This document shows positions 44,956 through 52,643 of a stretch of 64,000 nt of DNA, in pieces; the stretch's first letter is position 1, and the number at the start of each line of letters is the position of its first letter. The stretch spans positions 7,591,501 to 7,655,500 of the forward strand of contig NZ_LT629775.1 in the NCBI RefSeq assembly GCF_900105395.1. Reading direction: 5' to 3'. The translations under genes and the position numbers were made by a program. The notes under the pieces are model-generated. The model was not told the DNA's origin, did no database searches, and worked only from the letters and a program-made list of their open reading frames with translations. This stretch comes from Streptomyces sp. TLI_053. Lineage in GTDB: Bacteria; Actinomycetota; Actinomycetes; Streptomycetales; Streptomycetaceae.

Positions 44956-45440
44956 CGCCGCCCCCACGATCGCGCCCCGGCACCGCCCCGGTGCCCAGTA
45001 GGGATGCTGCCGGAGCCGCCGGTCGCCGGGGAGCAACTCGGCGTCGTTGTGACGGAGTTGTGGACGTTCGGCGGTGCGGGCGGGACACGGCGGCGAGATG
45101 TGCCGGTCCGGGGAGCTGCGCCGCTCGGTCACTCCGCGAAGCCGATCAATTGCCCGGCGAATTCCTGGCCGTCCGTCCGCCGCTCGGAGTGGAACGTCGA
45201 CGGCGCCGACTTTCCACTCCGCCGGCCGGCGCGACCGGATGCCGCGAGAATGACGCCCAGTCACCGAAGGATTACGAAATTCGATGATTGAGGTGTACCT
45301 GCGGCTATTCGCGGACCAATTCCTACGGCCGTGGCGCCGTGGCCGGTTCATCACGCTTCGCGTTCGTCCGGCGCGGAATTCCGGAACGGCGGAACGACGC
45401 CGGACCGGGGAGCGGATCGGGGAGCGGACCGGGTGACCGC
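44956..45440. other. Intergenic region without a supported gene
   Basis: These 485 nt hold the promoter of the membrane protein and the 3' flank of the frameshifted Roadblock gene. A family 1 hairpin occurs at 45185-45221. The plus-strand frames here have erratic composition and are not supported. Confidence 0.5.
45185..45221. terminator. Hairpin (family 1, copy 3)
   Basis: CGGAGTGGAACGTCG and CGACTTTCCACTCCG pair over 15 positions with one mismatch around ACGGCGC. It shares the outer CGGAGTGG.A sequence with copy 1 and the loop style AC-GG-GC with copy 2. Confidence 0.65.
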
Positions 45441-45805
45441 TCAGACCTGGAGCGAGGTCTCTATGCGCTTGAGGCTGTGCCGGGCGAGCGCGAGGTTGGC
45501 GCGCGAGCGGTCCAGTGCCAGGTAGAGGAAGAGCGAGCCGTGGCTGCTCGTGAGCGGGCGGATCAGGTGGTACTGGCCGCCCAGGGTGATCAGGATGTCC
45601 TCGATGACGTCGTCGATCGACAGCGCGGCCAGCGCCCGCACCTTGGCCCGCACGACCTCGGTGTTGACGGCCGCCGCGACCTCCAGGTCGAGCTCCGGCC
45701 CCCGCCGAGGAAACCGAGTGACATACCGCTCTCGTGATCGGCCACGGCGACGCCGATCGCGCCCTCGATGGCCATCGCGTCCTTGAGTGCGTCGTCAATG
45801 TTCAT
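45441..45805 (-). pseudogene. Roadblock/LC7-like protein (frameshifted)
   Basis: The start MNIDDALKDAMAIEGAIGVAVADHESGMSLGFLGGG and the end ELDLEVAAAVNTEVVRAKVRALAALSIDDVIEDILITLGGQYHLIRPL are in different frames. They join at the C5 run 45699-45703; one extra base gives a continuous 121-residue Roadblock-type protein. It is divergent from the Roadblock operon starting at 45948. Roadblock proteins regulate small GTPases. The break may be a true mutation or a homopolymer error. Confidence 0.78.
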
Positions 45806-45947
45806 GCGCTGTTCGTCCTTTGCGTAACTGCGGGGCAGAACTCCCGTGTGCGGGAACAAAGTAGCAAGAAGTCCCCCGCATCGGCCCCGTCGCGGAAATG
45901 ATGGAATAAAGTACGCTGCCAACAGTTCAGAACACGAAGGGGTACCG

Positions 45948-46307
45948 GTGCGCGCACTCGAAGCCTCCCTCTCCGGTGTGCTCGGCTCCACCGGCGTGCT
46001 CGGCGCCGCGCTCGTCGACGCCGCCACCGGCCTCACCTACGGGGCGGTCGGCGACCAACGGCTGTTCGGCCCCGGGGCCGAACTGGCGGAGCTGGCCGCC
46101 CTGATCGGCGACCGGCTGTGCGAGGCCGGGGCCGACGGGGAGCTGGAGAGCGTCGTCGTCACCAGCACCCGGCACCACGAGGTGGTCCAGGTGCTGCCCC
46201 GTCAGGGCGATCCGCTGCTGCTGGCCACCGTGCTGGACCGGACGCGGGTCAACCTGGCACTGGCGCTGCGCCAGACCGCGGACGGCGCACGGGGCTTTGT
46301 GTCATGA
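45948..46307 (+). CDS. Roadblock/LC7-like protein 1
   Basis: This 119-residue protein (VRALEASLSGVLGSTGVLGAALVDAATGLTYGAVGD...) has the Roadblock alpha/beta pattern: a helical N-terminus, a strand with G-A-(A/L)-V-D, then VTSTRHHEVVQVL and LLLATVLDRTRVNLALAL. GTG 45948 has GAAGGGG upstream. The stop overlaps the DUF4388-like start by ATGA. It begins a four-gene coupled operon. Confidence 0.8.
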   Translation: MRALEASLSGVLGSTGVLGAALVDAATGLTYGAVGDQRLFGPGAELAELAALIGDRLCEAGADGELESVVVTSTRHHEVVQVLPRQGDPLLLATVLDRTRVNLALALRQTADGARGFVS

Positions 46308-47203
46308 GTCCGGACCTCCACGCACACGCTCACGACCGTGCCCACGCCCACGACCGCGCCCACTCCGGCCGGCGTCCGGCCGTCCGCAATGTGCCCGCGC
46401 ACCTGCTGGCACTGCGGGACCAGGACTTCACCGGCTCGGTCGTCGTCTCCAGCGCACCCGGCGGCACCATCCACCTGGAGCACGGTCTGATCACGGCGAT
46501 CGAGACCCCCGGCGCCCCGACCGCCGAGACGCTGTTGCTGAAGTCGGGGCGCATCGGCCAGGCGGACTGGGCGGCGGCGGAGACGACCGCCTCCTCCGTC
46601 GGCGCCGGCGACCTCGGCGCGGCCCTGGTCGCGCAGGGCTCGATCGGCGCCGCCGAACTCGAAGCGGTCTGCGCCTCCGCCGTCTTCGACGGTGCCTTCG
46701 CGCTGGTGCTGAGCCCGCCCGGGGCCTGGGAGACCGTCGCAGCCGCCCCGCCCGCCGGGCTCGCGCTGCGGTCCGGGATCGAGCCGAAGCGGCTCTTCGA
46801 GGAGACCGCCCGCCGGACGGCGCTGCTGACCCGTGCCTGGGGCCCGCCCGGCGAACTGGCCCGCACCCGGATCCGGCCCACCGCAGTGCCGGCAGGGGTT
46901 GTCGTCCGGATGCCGGCCCGCCACCGGGAGATCCTGGCCGCCGCGACCGGCCGCCGCACCGCGCGCGACATCGGCTTCGCACTGGGGCGGGGCGTGTTCG
47001 CGGTGCTGCTCGACCTCGTCCGGATGGACGCCCGGCAGCTGCTCCACCGGGAACCGGCCGACACCGTCCCGATGGCGCCGAGCGTCGCCCCCCGGACAGC
47101 GCCGGGCGAACCGCTCCCGGCCGACACCGGACAGCCCCTGCCGCGCCGCGTCCCCGGCGCACGGACCCCGGGCGGAGCGGGCTCGCCGGGCGCTCCGCAA
47201 TGA
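46304..47203 (+). CDS. DUF4388-like (PATAN-type) regulatory protein
   Basis: This 299-residue protein has a His/Asp-rich start (DLHAHAHDRAHAHDRAHS), then LLALRDQDFTGSVVVSSAPGGTIHLEHGLITAIETPGAPTAETLLLKSGRI, which fits the DUF4388 pattern of GTPase-linked signalling proteins. The second half is helical and ends in a Pro-rich tail. It is coupled by 4-nt overlaps to the Roadblock gene before it and the Thr-rich ORF after it. It likely works with the Roadblock proteins in one signalling module. Confidence 0.75.
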   Translation: MSPDLHAHAHDRAHAHDRAHSGRRPAVRNVPAHLLALRDQDFTGSVVVSSAPGGTIHLEHGLITAIETPGAPTAETLLLKSGRIGQADWAAAETTASSVGAGDLGAALVAQGSIGAAELEAVCASAVFDGAFALVLSPPGAWETVAAAPPAGLALRSGIEPKRLFEETARRTALLTRAWGPPGELARTRIRPTAVPAGVVVRMPARHREILAAATGRRTARDIGFALGRGVFAVLLDLVRMDARQLLHREPADTVPMAPSVAPRTAPGEPLPADTGQPLPRRVPGARTPGGAGSPGAPQ

Positions 47204-47385
47204 CCCGGCCGCCCATGACGACCGCGACGCGCACGACGACAGTGACGACCGCGACGGCAGTGACGACCGCGCCGGCAGTGACGACCGCGACGAGCACGAC
47301 GACAGCGATGACAGTGACGAGCACGACGGCAGTGACGACAGCGATGACAGCGATGACAGTGACGACCGAGAAGAGCGCACCATGA
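47200..47385 (+). CDS. Thr/Ala/Val-rich 61-residue peptide from a minisatellite
   Basis: The frame MTRPPMTTATRTTTVTTATAV... runs 61 codons. Its ATG overlaps the DUF4388-like stop and its TGA overlaps the next ATG, both as ATGA, so it is framed precisely for coupled translation. The DNA is a degenerate repeat with an 18-nt unit (GTGACGACCGCGACG core) and shorter variants. About 40% of residues are Thr. No signal peptide or known fold. It may be a translational bridge to the second Roadblock gene or a low-complexity interaction peptide. Confidence 0.55.
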   Translation: MTRPPMTTATRTTTVTTATAVTTAPAVTTATSTTTAMTVTSTTAVTTAMTAMTVTTEKSAP

Positions 47386-47771
47386 GCAGCCAGACGCCGA
47401 CCGCCGTGCTGGTCGACGAGTTGAAGTCCCTTCGTGAGCGGGTCATGGGCATCTCGGAGAGTGTCGTCTCCACCGCCGACGGCCTGCTGGTGGCCGCCGA
47501 CACGGCCGCCGTCCACCCCGAGTCGGCCGCGGCCCTGTCGGCGGCGATGCTCGGTCTCGGCCGCCGCACCGCCGCCGAGGTCGGCGTGGGCGGGCTGCGG
47601 GAGGTGGTCACCCGCTGCGACGGCGGCTACGTCGTGGTGCTGGCGATCGGGGACCGGGCGCTGCTGATGATCCTGGGCGACGAGGGCCTCGACCTCGCCG
47701 GACTGCACCGCGAGTCGCCCGCCACGGTCCGACGGCTGGCCGAGCTGCTGGGCATGGTCCCGGTGGGCTGA
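47382..47771 (+). CDS. Roadblock/LC7-like protein 2
   Basis: This 129-residue protein (MSSQTPTAVLVDELKSLRERVMGISESVVSTADGLLVAADT) has the canonical Roadblock layout: helix, VxGxxxSVVSTADGLLVA, LGRRTAAEVGVGGLREVVTRCDGGYVVVLAIGDRALLMIL. It resembles MglB/CvnB-like GTPase regulators, but no GTPase or sensor kinase lies nearby, so it is not a standard conservon. Confidence 0.85.
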   Translation: MSSQTPTAVLVDELKSLRERVMGISESVVSTADGLLVAADTAAVHPESAAALSAAMLGLGRRTAAEVGVGGLREVVTRCDGGYVVVLAIGDRALLMILGDEGLDLAGLHRESPATVRRLAELLGMVPVG

Positions 47772-48027
47772 GTCGCCGGCCCTCCGCCGCCGGGTCTCCA
47801 CCTCTGCGCCTTCCTCCTCCGTGCCTGCGCGGGCGGCCGCCCGGTACCTGCAGACGCGCTGCGCCCGGCCGGAAGCATCCCGCCGGGCGTTCGCGCGCTG
47901 TGCCACCCCGGCCCGTGACGCCGCCTCCGCCCGCCGCGCCCGCCCGCGCTTCCGCGAACCTTTCCGCCGGAATCGCCGACTGTCCTGGTGAGGCGGACGG
48001 ACCGGGAAGAAGGAGAGGGGAGGCGCG
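47772..48027 (+). promoter_or_regulatory. Promoter region of the ECF sigma operon
   Basis: These 256 nt hold no gene. GAAGGAGAGGGGAGG just before 48028 is an unusually strong ribosome site for the sigma gene. Sigma-type -35/-10 boxes could not be defined by eye. Confidence 0.35.
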
Positions 48028-48711
48028 ATGGGCGGCGAAGACGCCAGTGGAGACGCCGGCGGAGATGCCTGTGGAGCAGGCGGCGGCGACCGGCGGCGCG
48101 ACGCGCTGTTGGTGGTGCGCTGCCAGCTGGGCGAACGGGACGCGTTCGGCGAGCTGGTCGACGTCTGGCACGCGCCGCTCCGGCGCTACCTGCGGGGTGT
48201 GTCCGGCGGTTCCCCGCACCTCGCCGACGACCTCGCTCAGGAGACATGGGTCGCCGTGGTGCGCGGGTTGCCCGGGCTCCGGCAGCCGGAGCGGTTCGCG
48301 CCCTGGCTGTTCACCATCGCCCGGCGCACGCTCACCAATCACCTCCGGCAGGAGTACCAGGCACTGGAGACCGCCGCACGGCCGTGGGCCACCTGGACCG
48401 GGGCCGGCGCCGGCGCTGGGGCCACCGGTCCCGGTGCCGCGGCGGATGCCGAAGCGGAGCTCAGGGCCGGGACCGGTGCCGGTGCCGACCAGCTGCTCGA
48501 CGACGTCCTCACCACCATGCAGGTGGAGGCAGGACTCGTCGACCTCCCGCCGCAGGAGCGTGAGGTACTCATCCTCTTCCACCTGGAGGACCTGCCGCTG
48601 GCCGTGTGCGCCGACGTCCTCGGCGTTCCCACCGGCACCGTCAAGAGCAGACTGCACCGGGCCCGCCGCATGCTGCGGAGCGCCCTCGTCGAAAAGGGGT
48701 ACGGAGCATGA
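48028..48711 (+). CDS. ECF-type RNA polymerase sigma factor
   Basis: This is a 227-residue sigma factor. Region 2 is FGELVDVWHAPLRRYLRGVSGGSPHLADDLAQETWVAVVRGLPGL and FAPWLFTIARRTLTNHLRQ. Region 4 is LPPQEREVLILFHLEDLPLAVCADVLGVPTGTVKSRLHRARRML. A Gly/Ala-rich linker (GAGAGAGATGPGAAADAEAE) joins them. The N-terminal 20 residues are Gly/Asp-rich. It is coupled by ATGA to a membrane protein that may be its anti-sigma or sensor. Confidence 0.93.
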   Translation: MGGEDASGDAGGDACGAGGGDRRRDALLVVRCQLGERDAFGELVDVWHAPLRRYLRGVSGGSPHLADDLAQETWVAVVRGLPGLRQPERFAPWLFTIARRTLTNHLRQEYQALETAARPWATWTGAGAGAGATGPGAAADAEAELRAGTGAGADQLLDDVLTTMQVEAGLVDLPPQEREVLILFHLEDLPLAVCADVLGVPTGTVKSRLHRARRMLRSALVEKGYGA

Positions 48712-49208
48712 GCGAGCGGAACACCGCCACCGGACGGGCCGGTGTGCCGGAGGGCCTGGCACGCGCGCTCGCGGCCGAGGTCTCCCTGGCCGCCCGGGTG
48801 CGGAGCCTGGCCGTGGGCCTGGCGGGCGGCGGCGCGGCGGCCCTGGTCGCGGTGCTGTGGGCCACCGAGCCGCAGCCGTTGCCGGTCCGCACCCGGATCG
48901 CGTTCGCCGGACTGATCGCCCTCGGCCTCGCCTGGGCGGCCTTCGCCACCTGGACGCTGACCAGGAAGCGGCCGCTGTACGCCCGGGACCGGGTGCTGGC
49001 CGGCCGGCTCGCGCTGGCGGCGGCCACGGCGACCGCCGGAGCGGGGACGGTGCTGGCCGTGCTCCGCGGCACCCCGGTGGAGGTGCTGGTCACGGCCGTG
49101 ACCGGCCTCGTCCTCGTCGCCGCCGCCGGGCTCGCGCTGCGGCGCGCGCGAGCCCGCCACCGCGAACTGCTGCGCCTGCGCGATGCCTTGCGGCCGGAGA
49201 CCTCGTGA
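48708..49208 (+). CDS. Membrane protein coupled to ECF sigma factor
   Basis: This 166-residue protein has a short polar N-terminus (MSERNTATGRAGVPEGLARALAAEVSLAARVR) and four hydrophobic helices. No zinc-binding HxxxCxxC anti-sigma motif is present. Its coupling to the sigma gene suggests a regulatory role, perhaps an unconventional anti-sigma, but this rests on context only. Confidence 0.7.
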   Translation: MSERNTATGRAGVPEGLARALAAEVSLAARVRSLAVGLAGGGAAALVAVLWATEPQPLPVRTRIAFAGLIALGLAWAAFATWTLTRKRPLYARDRVLAGRLALAAATATAGAGTVLAVLRGTPVEVLVTAVTGLVLVAAAGLALRRARARHRELLRLRDALRPETS

Positions 49209-49215
49209 TCCGGTG

Positions 49216-49866
49216 TCAGCCCCCGTGGACCACCTCCTGCTCCCAGGCCCCGCGCGGCTGGGTGTGCAGCCGCCAGTAGTGCTCCGCGATGTCGTCCGGG
49301 TCGAAGGCGGTGCCGGGGGCGACCGCGCCGGCCACCGTCACACTGGCGGCGTGCACGCCCGCCGCGCCGTACGTCCGGTCGAGCAGCGTGACGAGCGTGC
49401 GCACGCCCGCCTTGCCGAGGGACAGGCTGACGTACTCCGGTACGGGCTCGGGCATGCCGCCCGTCAGCAGCACGGTGCCCCGCCCGCGCTCCGCCATCCC
49501 CGGCGCGACATGCGCGGCGGCGGTCAGCGCGCCCACCACATTGACCGCCCAGGCGTCCAACTGGTCACGGGCGGAGGACTCCCCGACGGCGTCCGGCCGG
49601 ATCAGCGCCGCGTTGTAGACCAGGACGTCGGGCTGCCCCAGCTCCTCCGCCAGCCCGTCGAGCGCGGACCTCAGCGCCACCTCGTCCGTGCTGTCGGCGG
49701 TGCGCACCGCGACCTTGCCGCCCGTCCGCCGCACGGCCCCGGCCACCGCCTCGGCCGTCGCCCCGCTCCGCGCGACCAGGCCGACCGGCAGGCCCTCCCG
49801 CGCGAACCGCAGCGCCACCGCCTGTCCGATCCCCGGCCCCGCTCCCACGATCACTGCTCCGGCCAT
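49216..49866 (-). CDS. Atypical short-chain dehydrogenase/reductase
   Basis: This 216-residue SDR has cofactor motif GAGPGIGQAVALRFA and VYNAALI. In place of YxxxK the sequence is PEYVSLSLGKAGVRTL, where the Lys is present but the residue four before it is not Tyr. This PEY-x4-LGKA pattern belongs to a subgroup of short SDRs. ATG 49866 has GGGGAGAG upstream. It ends 7 nt from the coupled membrane-protein gene, convergent with it. Confidence 0.85.
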   Translation of the reverse strand: MAGAVIVGAGPGIGQAVALRFAREGLPVGLVARSGATAEAVAGAVRRTGGKVAVRTADSTDEVALRSALDGLAEELGQPDVLVYNAALIRPDAVGESSARDQLDAWAVNVVGALTAAAHVAPGMAERGRGTVLLTGGMPEPVPEYVSLSLGKAGVRTLVTLLDRTYGAAGVHAASVTVAGAVAPGTAFDPDDIAEHYWRLHTQPRGAWEQEVVHGG

Positions 49867-50766
49867 GCTGTCTCTCCCCGTTCGTACGATCCTTGACCTC
49901 GCCAACACCCGGGCTTCACAGGCACATTCCCGTGCCCCAGTAGTTCACTCGTGCGAGTGGTCCGGCCCGCCGCGGGAACCTTCCGGACCGCGGTCGGTGC
50001 AGGTGGCAGCGCTGCCGTGCCCGGCTGTCCACCGCCGCCCACTGCCGCCCACGACTGTCCGCAGATGTCCGGACCTGTCCGTCCTGGGCGGCCGAGCAGG
50101 TCTCCCGCCCTCCGGGAACGGGCCCGGCACGAACCATCCTTGGCGCCGAAACCCGCAGGTCGCGCCGCTCGGGCTTCGGGTTATAGTGCCCACGTCAACG
50201 CCCGGGGGAGGGCCGGCCACGGGCTGCCGTCCCCGCGGCGGACCCGACGGACCGCCCCGGGGCCGTCCCTGACAGCCCGGGGCCGCCGCGGTACCGCCCC
50301 GGGACCGCCCCGAGACAGGAACCGACCACGTTGCCCCGAGAGCGAGTTGCCGGAACGGCCGCGACACGGAGCCCGGCGCTCCGGTGCCGGGTCGCGCCGT
50401 GCGGAGCCCCGGGCCGTCGTCCGCGTCCTCCCGCCGCCTCCGGCCGGCCCGGCCGCCGGAGATCCTCGTTCCCCCTGACCCCGGCCTGAGCGCCCCGCCG
50501 TCGGCCCCGCGCACGGCCCTCGGCCCCGCGCTCGCCGTCGGCCCGGAGCGTCGCCGCTTCCCCGTGCCGACCGTTCACGTCAACCGAGCACCCGTCACCC
50601 GAGCGCACGTCACCCGAGCACCCGTCACCCGAGTACTCGTCATCAGGGCATCGAACGAATCGAGTTCGCGTCCCCCCAGCCCGCGCCACCGGCGCCCCGC
50701 GCCGCCCGAGCACCTCGTCGTCCCCGCGCCCCCGGGCGCCCGCCCCCGAGAGGCCCGCCCCACCCC
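49867..50766. other. 900-nt region without a supported gene; 15-nt minisatellite
   Basis: No frame here has consistent coding character. Around 50579-50653 five copies of a 15-mer with consensus GTCACCCGAGCACCC occur in phase. Short TGTCCG words (50050-50090) recur. The P450 promoter must lie in the last few hundred bases. No ribosome site is obvious before ATG 50767. Confidence 0.45.
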
Positions 50767-52008
50767 ATGGCCGAGACCCGCTTCAGCATCCTGTCCGAGG
50801 AGTTCGCCGCCGCACCCGAGCGGCACTTCGGCCGGCTGCGCGAGCACGCGCCGGTGCACCACGAGCCGGCCGTCGACGCCTGGTTCCTCTCCCGCCACCG
50901 CGACGTCCGCCGGGTGCTGACCGACCACGAGGCGTTCACCACCGAGACGCTGCAGGTCCGTGCCGAGCCGGTGATGCGCGGCCCGGTGCTGGCGCAGATG
51001 ACGGGGGCGGAGCACACCGCGAAGCGGCGGATCGTCGTGCGGGCGTTCACCGGCCCGGCGCTCCAGGAGCAGGTGCGCACCTTCCGCGCCAACGCCGTCG
51101 AACTCCTCGAGCCCCTGCTCGCCCGGGGCCGGATGGACCTCGTCAACGACTTCGGCAAGCCCTTCGCCGTCCGGGCCGCGCTGGACGTCCTCGGCCTGGA
51201 CCGGGAGGACTGGCGGCGGGTCGCCGGATGGGTGGCCGGGGTCGGCGAGTTCGTCACCGCCGTCACCCTCACCGAGGAACGCCGCCGGGTCTGCCTGGAA
51301 CTCGCCGGGGAGCTGGAGGCCCACCTCACCCCGATCGTCGAACGGCGCCGCCGCCACCCCGGCGCGGACCTGATATCCGCGCTCTGCGCGGCCGAGTTCG
51401 ACGGCGTGGCGATGAGCACCCGCGAGGTGGTCGCGCTGATCGTGAACGTCCTGGTGGCCGCCGTCGAGCCCGCAGACAAGACCCTCGGCCTCCTCCTCAA
51501 GCACCTGATCGACCACCCGGAGCAGCTCGCGGACGTACGCCGGGACCCGTCGCTGCTGCCCGCCGCCATCGCCGAGACCCTGCGGTTCACCCCGCCCGTC
51601 CAGCTGGTGCCCAGGCAGGCCGAGCGGGACACCGGGTTCGCCGGCACCGTCGTCCCGGCCGGTGCCACCGTCTTCTGCATGATCGGCGCCGCCAACCGCG
51701 ACCCCGAGGCCTTCACCGACCCGGACCGCTTCGACCTGCACCGCCCCGACCTCGGCGCCGCCCGCTCGTTCACCGCCGCCGCCCAGCACCTGGCCTTCGG
51801 CACCGGCCTGCACCAGTGCGTCGGCGCGGCCTTCGCCCGCGCGGAGATCGAGACGGTGGCCGCGCTGCTGCTGCCGCTGCTGGACGAGGTCCGTCCCACC
51901 CCCGGCTCCGGCTACCGGGAGAGCGGCCTCTACACCCGGGGCCCCGTCGCGCTGTCCCTGGACTTCACCCCCGTCCGCGGCCCGGCTGCCCTCCCGAACC
52001 ACCACTGA
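50767..52008 (+). CDS. Cytochrome P450
   Basis: This is a 413-residue soluble P450. The haem loop is LAFGTGLHQCVGAAFARAE (FGxGxHxCxG). The K-helix ExxR is in AETLR. The I-helix reads NVLVAAVEPADKTLG, where the usual acid-Thr pair is Glu-Pro, so the oxygen-activating Thr seems absent. No ferredoxin gene is adjacent. Followed by an NTF2-like gene 33 nt later in the same direction, it probably hydroxylates or oxidises a small natural product. Confidence 0.93.
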   Translation: MAETRFSILSEEFAAAPERHFGRLREHAPVHHEPAVDAWFLSRHRDVRRVLTDHEAFTTETLQVRAEPVMRGPVLAQMTGAEHTAKRRIVVRAFTGPALQEQVRTFRANAVELLEPLLARGRMDLVNDFGKPFAVRAALDVLGLDREDWRRVAGWVAGVGEFVTAVTLTEERRRVCLELAGELEAHLTPIVERRRRHPGADLISALCAAEFDGVAMSTREVVALIVNVLVAAVEPADKTLGLLLKHLIDHPEQLADVRRDPSLLPAAIAETLRFTPPVQLVPRQAERDTGFAGTVVPAGATVFCMIGAANRDPEAFTDPDRFDLHRPDLGAARSFTAAAQHLAFGTGLHQCVGAAFARAEIETVAALLLPLLDEVRPTPGSGYRESGLYTRGPVALSLDFTPVRGPAALPNHH

Positions 52009-52041
52009 TCCCGCTCCCGACCCTCCTGGAGGACGACCGCC

Positions 52042-52440
52042 ATGACCACCACCGACATCGGCCGGGCGCTCGACGACCTGCTGTTCGCCCCGGACCCGGA
52101 CCTCCCGCTCGACGAAGCGGTGGCCCGGCACTTCACCCCCGACTACCGCCAGCGCACCAACGGGGTGTGGAGCGACCGGGCGGGCTTCGTCGAGCACATC
52201 GCCAAGCTGCGCTCCCTGGTGCGCGAGGGCCGGGTCGAGGTGCACGACGAACTCCGCGACGGCACCCGCTACGCCGACCGCCACACCGTCACCGTCACCA
52301 GGAACGACGGCCGCACCTCCCGCATCGAGGTGTACCTGTTCGCCGAACTCGCCGCCGACGGGCGGTTCGAGCGGGTCGAGGAGACCACGCTGCTCCTCGC
52401 CGGGGACGAGGACGACCGCGACCTGGGATCGATCAGGTGA
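52042..52440 (+). CDS. SnoaL/NTF2-like protein
   Basis: This 132-residue protein (MTTTDIGRALDDLLFAPDPDLPLDEAVARHFTPDYRQRTNGVWSDRAGFVEHIAKLRS) has the cone-shaped NTF2-like fold pattern used by polyketide cyclases, isomerases and small-molecule binding proteins. GGAGG precedes the ATG. It follows the P450 closely, so the pair may act on one substrate. Confidence 0.82.
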   Translation: MTTTDIGRALDDLLFAPDPDLPLDEAVARHFTPDYRQRTNGVWSDRAGFVEHIAKLRSLVREGRVEVHDELRDGTRYADRHTVTVTRNDGRTSRIEVYLFAELAADGRFERVEETTLLLAGDEDDRDLGSIR

Positions 52441-52643
52441 GCCCGCGCGGATCGGACCACGCGGACGGGGCGCGGGGCCGCGTCACGGCGGCGGGCCCCG
52501 TCACGCCGGCGGGCCCCGTCACGAAAGCGGCCGTCACGAAAGCGGCCGTCACGACAGCGGCCGTCACGACGGCGGCCGCCGCGACCCGGCGCCGGCACGA
52601 GGGGAGGGGAGCCGTCATATGGCCTCCGTCAAGCAGAGACTGA
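52437..52643 (+). CDS. Possible small repeat-encoded ORF bridging to the STAND gene
   Basis: A GTG at 52437 overlaps the NTF2-like stop (GTGA) and opens a 68-codon frame. It includes VTPAGPVTKAAVTKAAVTTAAVTTAAA, encoded by two 18-mers and four 15-mers beginning GTCACG (52480-52578). It ends inside the STAND gene, 25 nt past that gene's ATG. The arrangement mirrors the Thr-rich ORF at 47200. Real translation is unproven. Confidence 0.3.
   Translation: MSPRGSDHADGARGRVTAAGPVTPAGPVTKAAVTKAAVTTAAVTTAAAATRRRHEGRGAVIWPPSSRD

Noticed and set aside
46833..47771. Asp/Ser-rich N-terminal extension of Roadblock 2
   Set aside because: The frame is open upstream but has no start codon near the repeat, while ATG 47382 has a ribosome site and an ATGA overlap.
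45441..47771. Conservon (cvn) operon
   Set aside because: There is no sensor kinase, DUF742 or GTPase gene; only Roadblock-type proteins are present.
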